Shown here piece after piece: positions 62,580 to 64,000 of a stretch of 64,000 nt of DNA; positions within the stretch are counted from its first letter, which is position 1, and each line of letters opens with the position of its first letter. The position numbers and the translations under genes were made by a program. The DNA is from Numida meleagris. Its lineage: Eukaryota > Chordata > Aves > Galliformes > Numididae. The notes beneath the pieces were generated by a model, which was not told where the DNA came from, ran no database searches, and saw nothing but the letters and a program-made list of their open reading frames with translations. The stretch lies in the NCBI RefSeq assembly GCF_002078875.1, contig NC_034409.1, positions 64,140,655-64,204,654 on the forward strand, in the 5' to 3' direction.

Positions 62580-63000
62580 TTTAGGAAATCTCTCGGCTCC
62601 CCTCGCGCTTGCTGGAGCTAGAGCCAGCGCTGGAGTTTTCTCACCCTAATGACCCCTGAAGCAGCCCGCAGGGATTGTGAAACAAGGCCGTTACACGAGG
62701 CAGCTCGCTAATTGAGAAGTTGATCGGGGGTAGAGGGATCCTGCTTTACCGCGTTAAGTGCCGAAATCAAGCATGACTGGATTGACGTCGCCAAATCACT
62801 GTCTGGAGGCCACTCCAAGCCAGGAGCAGCAGGGCTTTTCACACCTGATAGGCCCCCACTCTATCTACATCAAGTCGCATTAAGAAAGGGATGTATTACA
62901 GGAGGGGAGCCTCTGCCCCTGAAGAGTGCCGCCAGCGCCGGCTAATTGCCACGCTGCAGCTTCCTAGGCACAGCCAATGTGCTTAGGTGCCAGAAGCACG
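62580..63000. promoter_or_regulatory. candidate CpG-containing regulatory element
   Basis: GC content and CpG count rise here compared with the rest of the intron (for example gttacacgaggcagctcgc, accgcgttaagtgccg, ttgacgtcgcc, gccgccagcgccggc). These are mixed with homeodomain-type words (gctaattgagaag, ggctaattgcc) and a CRE-like TGACGTCG near 62785. No coding frame or splice-supported exon is visible. It could be an enhancer or a minor CpG-rich promoter inside the gene; nothing here fixes a start site. Confidence 0.35.
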
Positions 63001-63269
63001 CGCTACCAGCTCCAGTTACAGGGCCCACCTTCACCCCCCCTCCAAAAAAACAGAAAGGCCCTCTCCATGTGAGCAAATCGATTAGAATTAATTCTTTGTT
63101 CTGGTTGGGCAGAAAGCTGCTCTGTAAGAGAGAGCATCCGTGGGATGCAGGCCACTGCTCAAAGCCACCATGACACAAAGTGCTGTGAGCGCGCCTTGGC
63201 CTCCATCTCGCACAGGCTCTCAGGAGTCCTGTCAGAGAGGGAGGGCAGCTGGAGAAACTGAGGCAGGGG

Positions 63270-63600
63270 ACCCGGAGCACAAAAGACCATAAACTGCTGA
63301 ACTGCCATGCTTTTCAATCACAGATGGATGCCTAACTGTCTCTTATTCCTCTGCAAATCTCCCTCATCAGCGGTTTGATCAAGGTGACGGAGAAGCCTGG
63401 GATTTAATCCCAGCTAGGATTAACATCCAGTGGTTCCTGCCCCGCAGTCCTCAGCTTGCCTCGACTTTAAAAGGGGTCAGCTCTTATTTCCGTGTACCAT
63501 CAGGAGACGCAGCCATGACGTGGTCAAGGTTGCCTTGTCAATTTGCCTGTTATTTATGTAGAACAGAGGGCCTCCTGAACTGTTCGAGGTAAATTTTAAG
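63270..63600. promoter_or_regulatory. candidate conserved non-coding element
   Basis: Repeat-free block with atttaatcccagctaggattaac, an imperfect inverted pair of a TAATCC-type (OTX/PITX-like) core at about 63403-63423, followed by moderate-GC sequence. Texture only. Confidence 0.25.
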
Positions 63601-64000
63601 CTGAGGAGGAAATACCTCAGGACGTGAGGCAGCCAGCCTCTGAAATTCAGTGGAGATGGTCACAGTCACATTCTCAGGGTACTTTTTAAAAGCAGGAGTA
63701 ATTTCTTTCACAAACAGCATCTATTGTTATATGATGATATGAAAGCATGCTCTATAGTGAGAGATTCAAATCCAGACTTTACATATCTTCGTATACCACT
63801 TATTTAGATCTAAAAAAGCAACGACAGAAAGTCAGGAGGTAGCACGATAATGCAATTTGCAGGAAAAAACAACTGGAGAGAGACTGCAAGGCATTATATG
63901 GAGAATATTTCCATATTTACTTTGAAATTTCAATAAAAAACAGCTTTTGTTTTTCAGAAAAAATAGTCCATTCTTGCCACTTCTCTACATAAAACCCTTT

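Larger units (their letters stand above)
51067..64000 (-). other. LMO3: LMO3 upstream intron (partial)
   Basis: About 12.9 kb of the intron before the LIM2 exon; it continues past the window edge. I looked on the minus strand for the LIM1 exon (conserved WHEDC and DYLR peptides) and did not find it. The intron contains one CR1 tail, MIR-like relics, a duplicated 45-bp pair, and several candidate regulatory blocks, each listed separately. Open frames of 60-140 codons (for example 56806-57228, minus) have no recognisable domains. Confidence 0.85.

Noticed and set aside
51067..64000. LIM1 exon of LMO3 within the window
   Set aside because: No minus-strand match to the conserved LIM1 peptides (WHEDC, DYLR) was seen, so it is placed outside the window.

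Overview
The window looks like avian nuclear DNA, most likely chicken or another galliform. It carries several CR1 LINE fragments ending in the ATTCTATG-type 3' microsatellite, a 529-bp ERV solo LTR of a type seen in galliform genomes, old CORE-SINE/MIR-like relics, and long AT-rich non-coding DNA. There is no bacterial-style gene packing. Almost every open frame above 60 codons here is a chance frame in intergenic, intronic or repeat DNA.

Only one gene is firmly supported. It is the 3' half of LMO3 (LIM-domain-only 3) on the minus strand. Exon 50941-51066 and the coding part of the last exon, 42019-42124, join in phase through consensus splice sites. Together they give residues 70-145 of a 145-residue protein, which is the whole second LIM domain plus the C-terminal tail. 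The exon for the first LIM domain and the promoter are not in the window and should lie beyond 64000. The 3' UTR runs leftwards from 42018, probably to about 38155, with three candidate polyadenylation signals.

Layout: 1-38150 is intergenic DNA downstream of LMO3. It holds four CR1 pieces (1638-1806, 15222-15340, 22530-23820, 30378-31160), a solo LTR with a perfect 5-bp target duplication (21959-22487), a composite pentanucleotide array containing an unresolved base (25199-25598), several MIR-like SINE relics and an older unnamed repeat. 38155-42124 is the LMO3 terminal exon, with a MIR-like SINE inside the UTR. 42125-50940 is LMO3 intron 3. 51067-64000 is part of the next upstream intron, with one CR1 tail, two MIR-like relics, a local 45-bp duplicate pair and several stretches that read like conserved regulatory elements.

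I found no tRNA, rRNA, CRISPR array, operon or novel multi-gene system. The best leads are regulatory or structural. They are clusters of homeodomain-type TAATTA sites in candidate enhancers around a developmental LIM cofactor gene, the exapted SINE in the LMO3 UTR, the stepwise pentanucleotide array, and a short MGST1-like peptide relic at 6849-6878. MGST1 is the expected syntenic neighbour. Enhancer calls rest on reading alone and need alignment to other vertebrates.
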